64,000 nt of DNA from Devosia sp. 66-22 (lineage in GTDB: Bacteria > Pseudomonadota > Alphaproteobacteria > Rhizobiales > Devosiaceae): contig MKUZ01000022.1 of assembly GCA_001899065.1 (NCBI GenBank), positions 1 through 64,000 of the forward strand, written 5' to 3'. The translations under genes were made by a program, and so were the position numbers. This document shows, one piece after another, positions 1 through 9,579 of the stretch; within the stretch, counting starts at the first letter, position 1; every line of letters begins with the position of its first letter. The notes under the pieces were generated by a model. That model worked only from the letters and a program-made list of their open reading frames with translations. It was not told the origin of the DNA and searched no databases.

Positions 1-71
1 GGGCAAGGGTCACACATGGGTCAAATCTCGATGGAAAAATCCCAGCCTGCTGGGTCAGTTCTCAGTGGCAA

Positions 72-282
72 TCAACAGAGGGCGGTTCTAAGTGTGTCGT
101 CGAAGCTCGCCCTGGGCTGGATGCCATGGGCCAGCTTTTCGGCGACCGCGAGCTTGTCACGCTCGAGCGCCGCGATGCGGCTTTCATAGGCCGCGATGAC
201 GCTGGGGATCGACGCATCCATGATGCGTTCGAGCAGTTGCGAGACCTGCCGCTCGATGCGGTCGAGTTCGCTCTTGCGTCAC
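72..282 (-). pseudogene. C-terminal fragment of a large serine recombinase
   Basis: On the minus strand this stretch reads as the coiled-coil C-terminal tail of a resolvase/invertase-type serine recombinase with a zinc-ribbon domain. It begins near KSELDRIERQVSQLLER, continues IPSVIAAYESRIAALERDK, and ends at a TGA at 72-74. The catalytic N-terminal domain and zinc ribbon are absent: the frame meets a stop just upstream of the KSELDR segment. It is a relic and cannot be active. It marks one edge of the accessory block that closes with mobilisation genes near 17 kb. The family call rests on my recognition of the tail motif. Confidence 0.6.
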
Positions 283-586
283 CTCGGGCGAGACCTTCCG
301 CAACCCGCGTCAAGCTATCGATACCGGAATTCTGATGATGGCGGTGTCGGCTGCCCGTGTCGACAATGGGCGCGACCGACGCTATCCGACCTGGCGGGAG
401 GTCGATCGGCGCCCTAGATAGACCGGCGTTCTAGGATCGCAGTTCGGACTGTTCCGTCGAGGACTGGCTCTTTCGCTTACCTGCTCCGACTATGGCGCCG
501 GCGAAGTCTGGTGCCCGTCCCGCAGCCGCTCATCTCGAGCCGTCCCCTGCAGCAGGAAGGCGGAGCTGCAGAGCGTGCGCGGTACT
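283..586. other. Gene-free stretch beside the recombinase relic
   Basis: I see no convincing gene, repeat or RNA here. The short open frames on both strands lack ribosome binding sites and recognisable motifs. It probably holds decayed sequence from the recombinase or its former cargo. Confidence 0.4.
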
Positions 587-1241
587 TCAGCAATTAAGTG
601 CCAGAAACGAACCCAATAGATGGTCTCCACCACCCAGCGCATACCCTTGGGCCAAGGTGTCGCATTCGTTTCGTCGGTAGCCGTCGTCCGACGGAAGAGG
701 CGCCGGCGAGCTGGGATTCGTCGCCGAAGCGACCGCGAGTGCCGCAAAGCCCAGCACGATCACCCCCAAAAGCTGCTTCGCTTGCTCGTCTCGTTCGGCA
801 GCTTCGCGAGCATCCTGCCTATACTGCTCTAGGCTCTGATGGCCCTCCAGGCGGAAAAGCTTGTCAATTGCCCCTGCGTGCTGCTTCGTGGCAAGGTCGC
901 GAAGAAGCGCTTCTGCGAGCTCCGTATCTCGAGGCACGTGACGGCCGTCCTCATAGATCAGCGCCACCATGTACTGCGCATCCAGACTACCCATTTTAGC
1001 AGCTAGAGCGTAAGCTGCGGTCGATCGCGGGTCCTCTGATCGAGGCGTAGTGTTCCTTGAACGTGCGGTCTCTCACCTCGATGTGCGTAAACTTCAGATA
1101 GAAATCTTCAAGCATCACGAGCATCGCAATGGCCTGCTGATCGGGGATTGGGACGCCTTGCGCTTTCGCGAAACCAGCGAACGAAATGACAACCATCCAC
1201 GTAACAAAGGCGGCCCTGGTCCCCCTGGCAAACCCTCGCAC
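587..1241 (-). pseudogene. Sel1-repeat-type secreted/membrane protein, frameshifted
   Basis: Two minus-strand frames join into one protein. The first (1241 down to about 1025) starts with a clear signal peptide (VTWMVVISFAGFAKAQG) and continues into a short helical region. The second (about 1030 down to 587) contains AAYALAAKMGSLDAQYMVAL, a typical Sel1/TPR-like repeat, then a charged helix and a hydrophobic segment LLGVIVLGFAALAVASA. The frames overlap near 1025-1035, where a one-base shift would reconnect them (EDPRSTAAYALAAKMG). The first frame stops immediately after the junction. Either the gene is broken or the assembly has an indel. The partner and function are unknown. Confidence 0.55.
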
Positions 1242-1451
1242 TCTCGGCCCCCTGCGATAAGCGGTCCATCAGTCAACGATCGGTAGCACTGCCTCAAATC
1301 GCTCGCAACGTATGGCAACTTGTGACTCGTGCTCCTTTGGCCTGCAGGATCCGCGTCGTGCATGGTTGTGGGATCATCGGGGTGTTCGCGAACAACTGCG
1401 CGATCTACGGCACGAGCAGTAGCCGCTCAAGCGTCATTCCGGACACCATAC

Positions 1452-2462
1452 TCACGAATGAAGTTCTGCAAGTGAAGCTCGATCGACAAACCGTCCATGC
1501 AGCCGCTGCGTAACGGGAGGACCGTTGGGACTGTTGATCGCCGCCATCATCGCCCTTCGCCCCATCTCGTAGTAAGGCAGCTCCATGGTGGAGAGCCCCG
1601 GCTTGAGTAGGCTAGCGATCGGCTCAAGATTGTCAAAGCTGACCACGGCGACGTCACGCCCAACTTTAAAGCCAAGTTCCGCCAGGTCGAAATAAACATC
1701 CATCGCTAGGATGTCCTGGCCGCAGATGATCACGTCGGGGCGTTGGTCGGTGGGCTCAGCCATCAAGCGGGAGAGCAGGCGATCTGCGATGAAGGTGACA
1801 CGGCCATTTCCCTCCTCGACGGCTGTATGAATCCGGGGTGTCATGTCGATCCCCAACGCGTTGGCGGAGTCGGAAATGCCGGATGCTCGCAGTCCCGCTG
1901 CTACGATGGTCTTTGACAGGTTGAGGAACACTGGACGCCGATAACCGCGAGTGAACACAGCGTCCGCGAGTCCGCGTGCGAGGGCATAGTCGTCGGGAAT
2001 AACCGCCTGGTGCCTGCCTTCTGGATCGAAGCAATTGAGCAGGATGCGTGGCACGGACGAGGGCGGCAATTTCACCGCCTGATGGTAGCGCGCCGCGTAG
2101 ATCACAGCCTCGGCGCGGAAAGCGGTCAACTGCGAGTCAGCGAGATGGTGGCTTGGCGCCCCTTGCTCGATGTTGAACAGCATCATCTGCTTGCCGTGCT
2201 CCCAGGCTGCGTCCTGGGCACCCCGGATCAGGTCGATCGAGGATGGGGTCGTCGCAACACCGTCGGCGAGAAAGCCGATCACATCTGACCGCTGGAGACG
2301 CATCATGCGCGCTGCTTGGTTCGGCTCGTAGCCGATCTCGGCGATGATCGCTTCAATCCGCTCGCGCGTCACGACGCTGACCAGGGGATCGCGGTTAATC
2401 ACCCGTGACACGGTCTTGAGCGAGGTCCCCGCTCGTTCGGCGATTTCGCGTTGACTTGCCAT
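1452..2462 (-). CDS. LacI-family transcriptional regulator of the sugar cluster
   Basis: This is a 336-residue LacI/GalR regulator. Residues 5-23 (REIAERAGTSLKTVSRVIN) form the helix-turn-helix, followed by the hinge VTRERIEAIIAEIGYEPN and a periplasmic-binding-like effector domain ending with SFDNLEPIASLLKPGLST and a MG-x-RA-like helix. I chose the ATG at 2462 because the HTH begins four residues later, as usual in the family. The open frame continues upstream but only antisense to the binding-protein gene. It is divergent from the ABC importer and GH32 genes, so it very likely represses or activates them in response to a sugar such as sucrose or a fructan fragment. Tandem repeats in the intergenic gap are its likely operators. 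Confidence 0.9.
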   Translation of the reverse strand: MASQREIAERAGTSLKTVSRVINRDPLVSVVTRERIEAIIAEIGYEPNQAARMMRLQRSDVIGFLADGVATTPSSIDLIRGAQDAAWEHGKQMMLFNIEQGAPSHHLADSQLTAFRAEAVIYAARYHQAVKLPPSSVPRILLNCFDPEGRHQAVIPDDYALARGLADAVFTRGYRRPVFLNLSKTIVAAGLRASGISDSANALGIDMTPRIHTAVEEGNGRVTFIADRLLSRLMAEPTDQRPDVIICGQDILAMDVYFDLAELGFKVGRDVAVVSFDNLEPIASLLKPGLSTMELPYYEMGRRAMMAAINSPNGPPVTQRLHGRFVDRASLAELHS

Positions 2463-2557
2463 GCGGCCCTTGTCCGACGAAGGACAGCAGTTTGCAAGCC
2501 AGGCACCAGATTCGGACCTTCCACCGCCAGGGTCCCGGAAAGAGCGCCAGAATCTGT

Positions 2558-2617
2558 ATTGACAACGTAAGACAATCGCGAATACCGATTGACCATCGTG
2601 AGACAGGGTGAACACCG
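2558..2617 (+). promoter_or_regulatory. Two tandem 30-bp imperfect repeats, candidate LacI operators/promoter
   Basis: Two adjacent 30-base units, 2558-2587 and 2588-2617, share a core ATTGAC-(2/3)-CGTnAGACA and an ACCG end, matching at about 22 positions with two single-base gaps. They sit between the divergent LacI gene and the sugar-binding-protein gene. TTGACA at 2559-2564 could be a -35 box, but the matching -10 (ATACCG) is weak. Regulator binding is inferred from position. Confidence 0.45.
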
Positions 2618-2645
2618 GGTCGCACGGACAAACGGGAGGAACATC

Positions 2646-3959
2646 ATGAAACTTGCCCTTGTGGCCGCATTGGCGACCCTGCTCGCCGCCAGCTCCGCGC
2701 TCGCCCAGAGCCCCGCCATTCCGCCGGCCGGCGAGATCGTGCCGCGCGAGATCACCTGGCTCGCGTCGCGGCCGTCCGACGGTCCGGTGCTCAGCACCGT
2801 TCGTGCTATCGCCGACGAATATGCAGCGCAGCATCCCGGGTTCAAACTCGACATCGTCGAGACACCGGACCGCCCGTCTTATCTGCAGAAGCTCGAGACG
2901 CTGGCGGCCGCGCGTCAGCTTCCCGAATTCTTCGACACCGACGCCACGCCTTTCGCCGACAAGCTGCGTCAGCAGGGGCTGATGGTCGATACGGCGGCAC
3001 TGCTCGAGAGCTATGGCCTCACGGATCAGTTCCGCCCCGTCGCACTCAACTACGATCGTTTCGGCGACGGCAGCCTCTACCTCATCCCACTCGAGTTCGG
3101 GATGGAGGTCTTCTGGTACAACAAGGCAATGTTCGAGGCTGCGGGTGTCGCCCCGCCATCGACGCTCGACGATCTGCCCGCGCTCTGCCCCAAGCTCGCT
3201 GCGACGGGCGTGTTGCCGCTGGCGCTCGACGGTGTCGATGGCTGGCCGCCGCAGCGCATGATCGCCTGGTATCCGTTCCGGCTCTCGGGCGGCGACTACC
3301 TCGACAAGCTCAAGAAGGGCGAGGCCAAACTCTCCGACCCGATCGGCGTTAAGACGACAGAATGGCTCGCGAGCTTTGCCAGCAATGGCTGCCTCGCCAA
3401 AGACTTTTCGGCGCAAGGTTATACCGATGCACGCGATCAGTTCACCCAGGGCAAGGCCGCAATCTACTACATGGGCACCTGGGAAACCGATGCGATGATC
3501 AACGAGGCCTCGCAGGCCGAGGCGGTGCGCGGCAACATCGACTACTTCACGCTGCCGCTGACCCCCGATGCGCAGACCGGCGCCAACGAGTTCTTCGTCA
3601 ACTCCGGTATCGGCATGGCCGTGGGCTCTGGCACATTCGACCCGTTGGTCTACGACTTCGTCAAATACATGCTGACACGTTACTCTGAGCTCTACGCCAA
3701 CACTGGCGCCCTCTCGCCGATGACCTACACGCCCGAGAAGCTGCCGAACGACGCACCGCTCTATGCCAAGATCGTCGGTGAAATCCCCAAGCTCGGCTCG
3801 CTCTATGCCGTGCCCTGGGACACGCAGCTCGATCCCAAGTCGAACACGGTGATGCAGCAACAGCTGACCCTCCTCCTTCAGGGCAACATCACCGCCGAGC
3901 AGTTCCAGCAGACGGTCGACGCCGCCATCGCCGAGAATGCGCCGCGCTTTTTCAACTAA
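2646..3959 (+). CDS. ABC transporter extracellular sugar-binding protein
   Basis: This 437-residue family 1 solute-binding protein would deliver a carbohydrate to the two permeases that follow. The ATG at 2646 is preceded by GGGAGGA at 2634-2640 and opens a typical Sec signal peptide, residues 1-20 (MKLALVAALATLLAASSALA). The mature part has the family's WYNKAMFEAAGV motif near residue 157 and a GTWETDAMI segment near 277. It is first in a plus-strand operon with two permeases and two GH32 enzymes. No ATP-binding subunit is encoded here, so a shared MsmK/UgpC-type ATPase elsewhere is likely. The GH32 neighbours suggest a fructose-containing oligosaccharide, but this is inference. Confidence 0.9.
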   Translation: MKLALVAALATLLAASSALAQSPAIPPAGEIVPREITWLASRPSDGPVLSTVRAIADEYAAQHPGFKLDIVETPDRPSYLQKLETLAAARQLPEFFDTDATPFADKLRQQGLMVDTAALLESYGLTDQFRPVALNYDRFGDGSLYLIPLEFGMEVFWYNKAMFEAAGVAPPSTLDDLPALCPKLAATGVLPLALDGVDGWPPQRMIAWYPFRLSGGDYLDKLKKGEAKLSDPIGVKTTEWLASFASNGCLAKDFSAQGYTDARDQFTQGKAAIYYMGTWETDAMINEASQAEAVRGNIDYFTLPLTPDAQTGANEFFVNSGIGMAVGSGTFDPLVYDFVKYMLTRYSELYANTGALSPMTYTPEKLPNDAPLYAKIVGEIPKLGSLYAVPWDTQLDPKSNTVMQQQLTLLLQGNITAEQFQQTVDAAIAENAPRFFN

Positions 3960-4034
3960 CTCGTCTCTCGTCCCCTGACGTGCAACTCTGGCGGCCGGGC
4001 CCTGGTCCGGCTGCCGATTGGAGGAGGATCGACC

Positions 4035-4919
4035 ATGCTGTCCTACAGATCGCGCATCGCAGTCCTCGTCTTCCTCACACCGCCGCTGCTCGCTTACGTC
4101 GTCGCGGTCGTGCTCCCCATCTTCCAGTCGCTCTATCTGAGCCTCTTCGAATGGGACGGCATCTTCGATCCCGTCTTCGTCGGCCTGGGCAATTACGTGA
4201 AGATGTTCACCGCCGATCCGTCCTTTTGGGGCTCACTCGGACGCTCGCTGGTCTATGTCGCGGTGACGCTCGTCTTTCAACTCGGCGTCGCGCTGCTGAT
4301 AGCGAACCTCCTGACCTATGCGACGCGCGGCCGCGAGGTGATCAAGACACTGGTCGTTCTGCCGGCCATCGTCTCGACGGTTGCGATCGCACTGCTCTTC
4401 CGCCGGCTCTATTCCTTCGACCCCCCGGGCCTCATCAACCAGCTGCTCGACTTTGTCGGACTCGAGGTGCTGACGCGGGCCTGGCTGTCCGACCTCGGCA
4501 CGGTGCTTACCGCCGTGTCCGTGCCGGAAGGCTGGCGCTTCTTCGGCATCTACATGTTGATCCTCTATGGTGGCCTGCTCGCCGTGCCGCGCGACCTTGA
4601 GGAAGCCGCCAAGCTCGACGGCGCTACCGAGTGGCAGGTCTTCCGCTATGTGCGCTTCCCCTATCTGCGTCCGGTCTGGATCACCACGACCATCATGGCG
4701 ACCACCAATGCGCTGCGCGGCTTCGACATCCCGTACCTGTTGACTAATGGCGGGCCGGGCGAGTCATCGGAGCTCCTCACCACCTACATGTACAAGACCG
4801 CCTTTGCGCACACCCAATTCGGCTACGCCAGCGCCCTCTCTGTCGCCATCGTGGTCGAGTGCCTCATCGCCGTCGGGCTGATCCTGTTCATGGTCCGCAA
4901 GAGGGGCTTCACGGTATGA
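4035..4919 (+). CDS. ABC sugar transporter permease (MalF/UgpA type)
   Basis: This is a 294-residue inner-membrane protein with about six hydrophobic segments, the first being IAVLVFLTPPLLAYVVAVVL. The EAA loop that docks the ATPase is visible near residues 188-212 (EEAAKLDGATEWQVFRYVRF). The ATG at 4035 has GGAGGA at 4021-4028. The stop overlaps the next permease start (ATGA), as expected for two subunits made in equal amounts. Family known, substrate inferred from the neighbouring GH32 enzymes. Confidence 0.92.
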   Translation: MLSYRSRIAVLVFLTPPLLAYVVAVVLPIFQSLYLSLFEWDGIFDPVFVGLGNYVKMFTADPSFWGSLGRSLVYVAVTLVFQLGVALLIANLLTYATRGREVIKTLVVLPAIVSTVAIALLFRRLYSFDPPGLINQLLDFVGLEVLTRAWLSDLGTVLTAVSVPEGWRFFGIYMLILYGGLLAVPRDLEEAAKLDGATEWQVFRYVRFPYLRPVWITTTIMATTNALRGFDIPYLLTNGGPGESSELLTTYMYKTAFAHTQFGYASALSVAIVVECLIAVGLILFMVRKRGFTV

Positions 4920-5797
4920 CATCCGAGGCTGTCGTGAACCGCTCCGCTCCATCCTTCCCCGGCACTGGCGCCCTCAACCTCCAGCGCGCGTTCTCGCAGG
5001 TGATCATCCTGCTGATCGTACTGGTGCAGGTCTACCCGTTGGTCTGGATCCTGCTGACTGCGTTGCGACCCGCTCAAGAATTCGCAGCCGGGAATCCGTT
5101 TGCTATCCCCAGCGTCATCACCCTGGAAAATTTCGAACGCGCCTTCGCGCAGGGCAATCTCGGCCACTACCTGCTCAACAGTGCTATCGTCACGCTCGCC
5201 GCCGACGCGCTCATCGTCGTGCTCGGCATGATGGCGGCCTACGCAATCCAGGTGCTCGGCTTCAAATACAGCCGCCTCGTGCTCGGCTTCTTCATCGTCG
5301 GCATCGTCGTACCGGCGCACGTGACGCTGGTGCCGCTGTTCCTAAACTACCGCAACCTCGGTCTGCTCAATTCCTACTGGTCGATCATCGTGCCGCTGGT
5401 CGGTTTCTCGCTGCCGATGGCTGTCTACCTGTTCCAGAGCTTCTACAGCTACATCCCACGCGAGCTCTACGACGCCGCGACCGTCGACGGAGCAGGGCCC
5501 TACCGCACGTTCTTCTCGATCACGGTGCCCATGTCCGTGAACACCGTGGTGACGGTCGTCTTCGTCAATACCATCTTCATCTGGAACGACTTCATCTTCG
5601 CTAACACCTTCGTCCTCGACAAGGACATGAAGACCGTTCCACTCGGACTGCAAAGCTACATGGGCGCGATGGGCTCGATCGACTGGACGGCAACGTTCGC
5701 TGCCGTCTGCGTCACCATCACGCCGTTGCTCCTCGCCCTACTCGTCCTCAACCGCGCCATCATCTACGGCATCCAGGGCGGCGCCACCAAGGGCTGA
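4916..5797 (+). CDS. ABC sugar transporter permease (MalG/UgpE type)
   Basis: This 293-residue second permease starts at the ATG at 4916, overlapping the previous stop; an upstream frame extension exists but lies inside the first permease. The first membrane segment (VIILLIVLVQVYPLVWILLT) and the EAA loop near residue 185 (YDAATVDGAGPYRTFFSI) are typical. It should form the channel heterodimer with the upstream subunit and a separately encoded ATPase. Confidence 0.92.
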   Translation: MTSEAVVNRSAPSFPGTGALNLQRAFSQVIILLIVLVQVYPLVWILLTALRPAQEFAAGNPFAIPSVITLENFERAFAQGNLGHYLLNSAIVTLAADALIVVLGMMAAYAIQVLGFKYSRLVLGFFIVGIVVPAHVTLVPLFLNYRNLGLLNSYWSIIVPLVGFSLPMAVYLFQSFYSYIPRELYDAATVDGAGPYRTFFSITVPMSVNTVVTVVFVNTIFIWNDFIFANTFVLDKDMKTVPLGLQSYMGAMGSIDWTATFAAVCVTITPLLLALLVLNRAIIYGIQGGATKG

Positions 5798-5819
5798 CCC
5801 AGCCTCATCGAGACCAATA

Positions 5820-7295
5820 ATGACCACCGCAATGTCCGCCGTCGCCATGAACTTTGCCGGAGTCCGCGATCCCCGCATCGACGGACCGCAGGGCGACGCC
5901 ATCCCGTTCTTTCACGAGGGCCGCTATCACCTCTACTACCTCGAGGCTCCGGCAGGAAAACTCGACCAGCCCGACCGCGGCCGCACACCCTGGCGACACG
6001 TCGTCAGCGACGACCTTGTCCACTGGGAAGACCTCGGCATCGTGCTGCCACTCGGCACGCGCGAAGAAGCCGATCCCGACGGCATCTGGACGGGGTCGGT
6101 CATTGCCAAGGATGGTCTGATCCACATCTTCTACACGGGCGGTAACCGTCCGCGCGAAACGCCGCAGACCATTTGCCACGCGACCAGCGTCGACGGGATC
6201 ACCTTCACCAAGGACCCGCGCAATCCCCTCTTCGGGCCCGACACCGACTGGTTCGAGGCCAAGGACTGGCGAGACCCGTTCGTATTCTGGAATGCGGCCA
6301 GGGGTGAATACTGGATGCTGCTTTCGGGTCGCGTCCGGCAGGGGCCGCTTGGACGGCGCGGCGTCGTCGTGCTTTGCACGTCATCCGACCTCGACCAGTG
6401 GTCGGTGCAACCCGAGCCCTTCTACGCGCCCGGCAACACCTATTGCATGGAATGCCCCGAGGTCTTCGAGCTCGGAGGAAAGTGGCGCATGGTCTTTTCG
6501 CGCTTCAGCGAGCACGCGGCGACGATGTATCGCGAAGCCGACACGCTCGAAGGACCCTGGCGCATGCCTGCCCACGACGCGCTCGACGGCGCGCGCTGGT
6601 ATGCCGCCAAATCGCTGACAGACGGCAAGGGCCGTCGCATCGCGTTCGGGTGGGTGCATGATCGTCGCGGATTCTCTGACGATGGCGAGTGGCTCTGGGG
6701 CGGCGACATGTGTCTGCCGCGCGAAATCTACGCTGGCGAGGACGGCCGTCTTTGCGTCCGCCCGCCGGAGGAGATCGAGGCGCAGTTTGCACCGCCGCAA
6801 CCGCTGTTGCTGCGACCGTTGGCCGGCGACTGGGAAGGGGGCCGCGGCGGAGCTGCAGGAAAATATGCCGCTACAGCGATCCCTGTCGAACTCGACTCCC
6901 CTGAACTTGCAAAGCTCACCGTCGAGGCCGCCTTCGATGATCTGCGCGGTGGTATCGGGCTCAGTCTATTTTCGGGCGACGGGCTGAACGAGGGCCTCGA
7001 TCTTTTCTTCAGTGCTGCAACGGGCGATATCACGCTCGGAGATCAGGTAGCCGGCAGGGAGCCTGACAGGCGCCCCACACCGCACGTGACGGCCTGGCTG
7101 CCGCCGCGCACCAGTGGCTCCCTGCGTATCGATATCTATCTGCGAGGAGACATACTCGAAGTCTTCCTGGACCGTCAGGTCGCGCTGACCCACCGGACCT
7201 ACAGCAAGGCGGCCATCGCACCGGTCCTCTATGTCGAAGACGGCATCGCGACCATCGAGGCGAGCTTTGCCAAACTCGGCGGAGGGGAGCTGTGA
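5820..7295 (+). CDS. GH32-family beta-fructosidase-like glycoside hydrolase
   Basis: This 491-residue protein has the five-bladed propeller plus beta-sandwich layout of GH32. The canonical NDPNG nucleophile motif is replaced by GDAIPFF near residue 26, the variant seen in GH32-like proteins starting with GDxxPFY. The RDP block is present as DWRDPFVFW near 148 and the acid/base block as MECPEVFEL near 209. No signal peptide is apparent, so it likely cleaves imported fructosides or sucrose-like sugars in the cytoplasm. It lies 22 bp after the permease and overlaps the next GH32 gene by a GTGA junction. The exact substrate cannot be read from sequence. Confidence 0.82.
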   Translation: MTTAMSAVAMNFAGVRDPRIDGPQGDAIPFFHEGRYHLYYLEAPAGKLDQPDRGRTPWRHVVSDDLVHWEDLGIVLPLGTREEADPDGIWTGSVIAKDGLIHIFYTGGNRPRETPQTICHATSVDGITFTKDPRNPLFGPDTDWFEAKDWRDPFVFWNAARGEYWMLLSGRVRQGPLGRRGVVVLCTSSDLDQWSVQPEPFYAPGNTYCMECPEVFELGGKWRMVFSRFSEHAATMYREADTLEGPWRMPAHDALDGARWYAAKSLTDGKGRRIAFGWVHDRRGFSDDGEWLWGGDMCLPREIYAGEDGRLCVRPPEEIEAQFAPPQPLLLRPLAGDWEGGRGGAAGKYAATAIPVELDSPELAKLTVEAAFDDLRGGIGLSLFSGDGLNEGLDLFFSAATGDITLGDQVAGREPDRRPTPHVTAWLPPRTSGSLRIDIYLRGDILEVFLDRQVALTHRTYSKAAIAPVLYVEDGIATIEASFAKLGGGEL

Positions 7296-8632
7296 ACTCC
7301 CCCGAACCTTATCGTCCAGCGCTGCATTTCTCGCCGCGCTCAGGGTGGACGAACGACCCCAATGGGCTGATCCAGGTCGATGGCATCTGGCACATTTTCT
7401 ACCAGCACGAACCTCACAGCACAGTGCACGGTCCGATGCATTGGGGGCACGCCAGCAGCCCAGATCTGACGACCTGGATCGAGCATCCGATTGCTCTATA
7501 TCCGGACGCGCTCGGAACGTGCTTTTCCGGCAGTGCCATCGAAACACCCTCCGGAGAGGTCAAGCTGTTTTACACGGCCCATCGCGCGCGGCCGGATGGG
7601 TCAGACTTTCAGGTGCAGTGCCTGGTGCACGCCGACCGCGGGCTGACGCGCTTCACCCCCGATCAGCACAACCCGATCGTCGGCAATCCTGGACTTCTGG
7701 TCTTCCGCGATCCGAAGGTGTTCTGGCACGCGCAGACGCAACGCTGGATTATGGTTGTCACTCACGGTCAGTCCATCGGCATCCGGTCGTCGACGGACCT
7801 CGTGCATTGGGAGCTCGAAAGCACGTTCGGTGAGCACGACGGACAGCATGGTGACGGTCCATGGGAATGTCCCGACCTGTTTCCTCTGCAAGCGCCGGAC
7901 GGCACGACGCATTGGGTGCTGATGGTCGGGATCGGCAGCGATTCATATGGCGGAGGTTCAGGCACGCAGTACTTCATCGGTGCGTTCGATGGGCACAGCT
8001 TCGTCAACGGAAATCGGCCGGAAACCGTCCTCTGGGCCGACCACGGCCGCGACTACTACGCGGCGCAGTCGTTCTTCGGCGCCGAACGTCCCACAACGAT
8101 AGCCTGGGCCAGCAACTGGCAGTATGCCCACAACGTGCCCACGACAGCCTTCAGGGGCGTGATGACCCTCCCTCGGGAGTTGAGCCTGATCGACAGCCAA
8201 TATGGGTGACGACTCAAGCAGAAAGTGCCGGCGGCCGTTAGCGCCCGCTTCGAGCTTCTCGCCTCGGGCCAGACGCCGACGAGCGGGACGTATCGTTTGC
8301 GCCTGTTTTGGAACCACTCCGGCGAGCTGAAGGTCAACTTGTTCGGCAGCACAGAGCCGCATTTTGTGGTGTCCCGTCGCGGCAATGCAGTGCACGTCCG
8401 CACCATGCGAAGAGATACCCACAGCATCGCCGGCCTGGCTCACGACTATTCAATGGAGTTGGCAGCCCACGTCGATCACATCGACATCTTCGTCGACAAC
8501 GGGCTTGTTGAGCTTTTTGCTCAAGATGGGCTGGTCTGCATCACAAACCTCCACTTTCCATCGAACCCCTCTGGAGTCGTGCAAGTCGAGGTTAACAAGT
8601 TGGAGGCAACGGAAGGCCACGTCAGCGGGTAG
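7292..8632 (+). pseudogene. GH32 beta-fructosidase (levanase/invertase type) with in-frame TGA
   Basis: A classical GH32 enzyme: WTNDPNG with nucleophile Asp22, FRDPKVFW near 139 and WECPDLF with acid/base Glu near 192. It starts at a GTG overlapping the previous stop, with GGAGGGG upstream. At codon 306 (8207-8209) a TGA interrupts the frame, yet the same frame continues for about 140 codons through the C-terminal beta-sandwich (FVDNGLVELFAQDG) to a stop at 8630-8632. The context PRELSLIDSQYG-stop-RLKQKV fits a Trp codon (TGG) mutated to TGA. The product is a catalytic domain without its sandwich, so activity is doubtful, or the base is a sequencing error. No signal peptide is seen. Confidence 0.8.
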
Positions 8633-9369
8633 CTGCAAGGGCGCCAAAGTCCCACGGCCCCATGGGAGTCGGTGCCAGCTTCAGCTCTCCGCGCAGCCAT
8701 CACGTCTGACCCCGACGGTTTTGTGGAGGCAGGGCGATGGAGCAGTTGCTGGGCCTCATCGCACCCCATGCCGCTGGGCTCGTGACCTCGCCAGACGCAC
8801 CGAACCGCTGCAGTCGGGTTTCGGCCCATTCGGGCCACGATCGCGGGCCAAGGGCAGAGAGGCGGCATGCGGCGGAGACTGCCGCACAGTGGTTCGTTTG
8901 TCGCGCACCGGGGTGCGCGTGAACCCTTTCTGCGAGCTTACACCGACACCAGGGGACAAGGGCCCGTCGACTGGCAAGACTATCCGTTCGGTGATCCGCC
9001 AGCATGCCACTGGCGAGGGGCGCGAGAAGGTCGGGGTTGGGTGCCGTCGGCGATGATGTTCGTGGAGCATTCGGATGATGCTCAGGCGAGAGGAGCGACC
9101 GTGGCTAACGCCGCCGCCGAAGCGGCATAGGTCGCAGCGACTGGGCAACTTCTAGGGCGTCGGCTACTCGGCGCTCCGATTCTATTGCCGACTCCCGACG
9201 ACCTCGAATGGACCGACCAGCGTCCGGGATGGCGCGCATATGCCGGCGCGCCGAGCTTGCTTGCCACCGTGGCGAACCGGCTGCCGCTCCTCATGCAAGA
9301 AACCCGCCCGCGAGCTACAGTTGAAGGCAGGGACAGCTCCGGCTCGTGTCCGCGCCTTTCAGCCCGAAC
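8633..9369. other. Decayed region without recognisable gene
   Basis: Open frames occur on both strands (for example 8867-9130 plus and 8700-9005 minus), but none has a plausible ribosome binding site, family motif or codon pattern like the neighbours. It lies between a broken GH32 gene and an Rhs relic and looks like degraded mobile or accessory DNA. Confidence 0.4.
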
Positions 9370-9579
9370 TCGTTTCACATGACCGTGCGAGCCATTTGGT
9401 GCGGCGCCGAGCTCTGCGAGGCACGAGATGATCAGAGCGACACCACAAGCGAATACTATCCCGAGGGAACAAATGTAAGGAGCAATCCTCCAGTGGCCCT
9501 CTACTATGGCGTCGATCAGATCGGATCCGTTCGGCGCGTCTTTGACAGCGAAGGTACGGCGCGAGCTTTCAGCTACTGA
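9370..9579 (+). pseudogene. Rhs/YD-repeat protein fragment
   Basis: The plus frame ending at 9579 reads IWCGAELCEARDDQSD, EYYPEGTNV, then ALYYGVDQIGSVRRVFD and a TGA. This matches the conserved core of Rhs-family proteins (WCG..ICEARD, YFPEG, YYxxDQIGSVRxxxD), where the next residues would normally be the DPYG motif. The N-terminal shell repeats and any C-terminal toxin are missing, so it is a relic. Presence here suggests a lost polymorphic toxin locus. Confidence 0.62.

Noticed and set aside
2463..3860. Upstream extension of the LacI gene frame to 802 codons
   Set aside because: It lies antisense to the binding-protein gene and the HTH begins at the ATG at 2462.
8207..8209. Selenocysteine reading of the TGA in the GH32 gene
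   Set aside because: No selenocysteine insertion hairpin was apparent and the context favours a mutated Trp codon.
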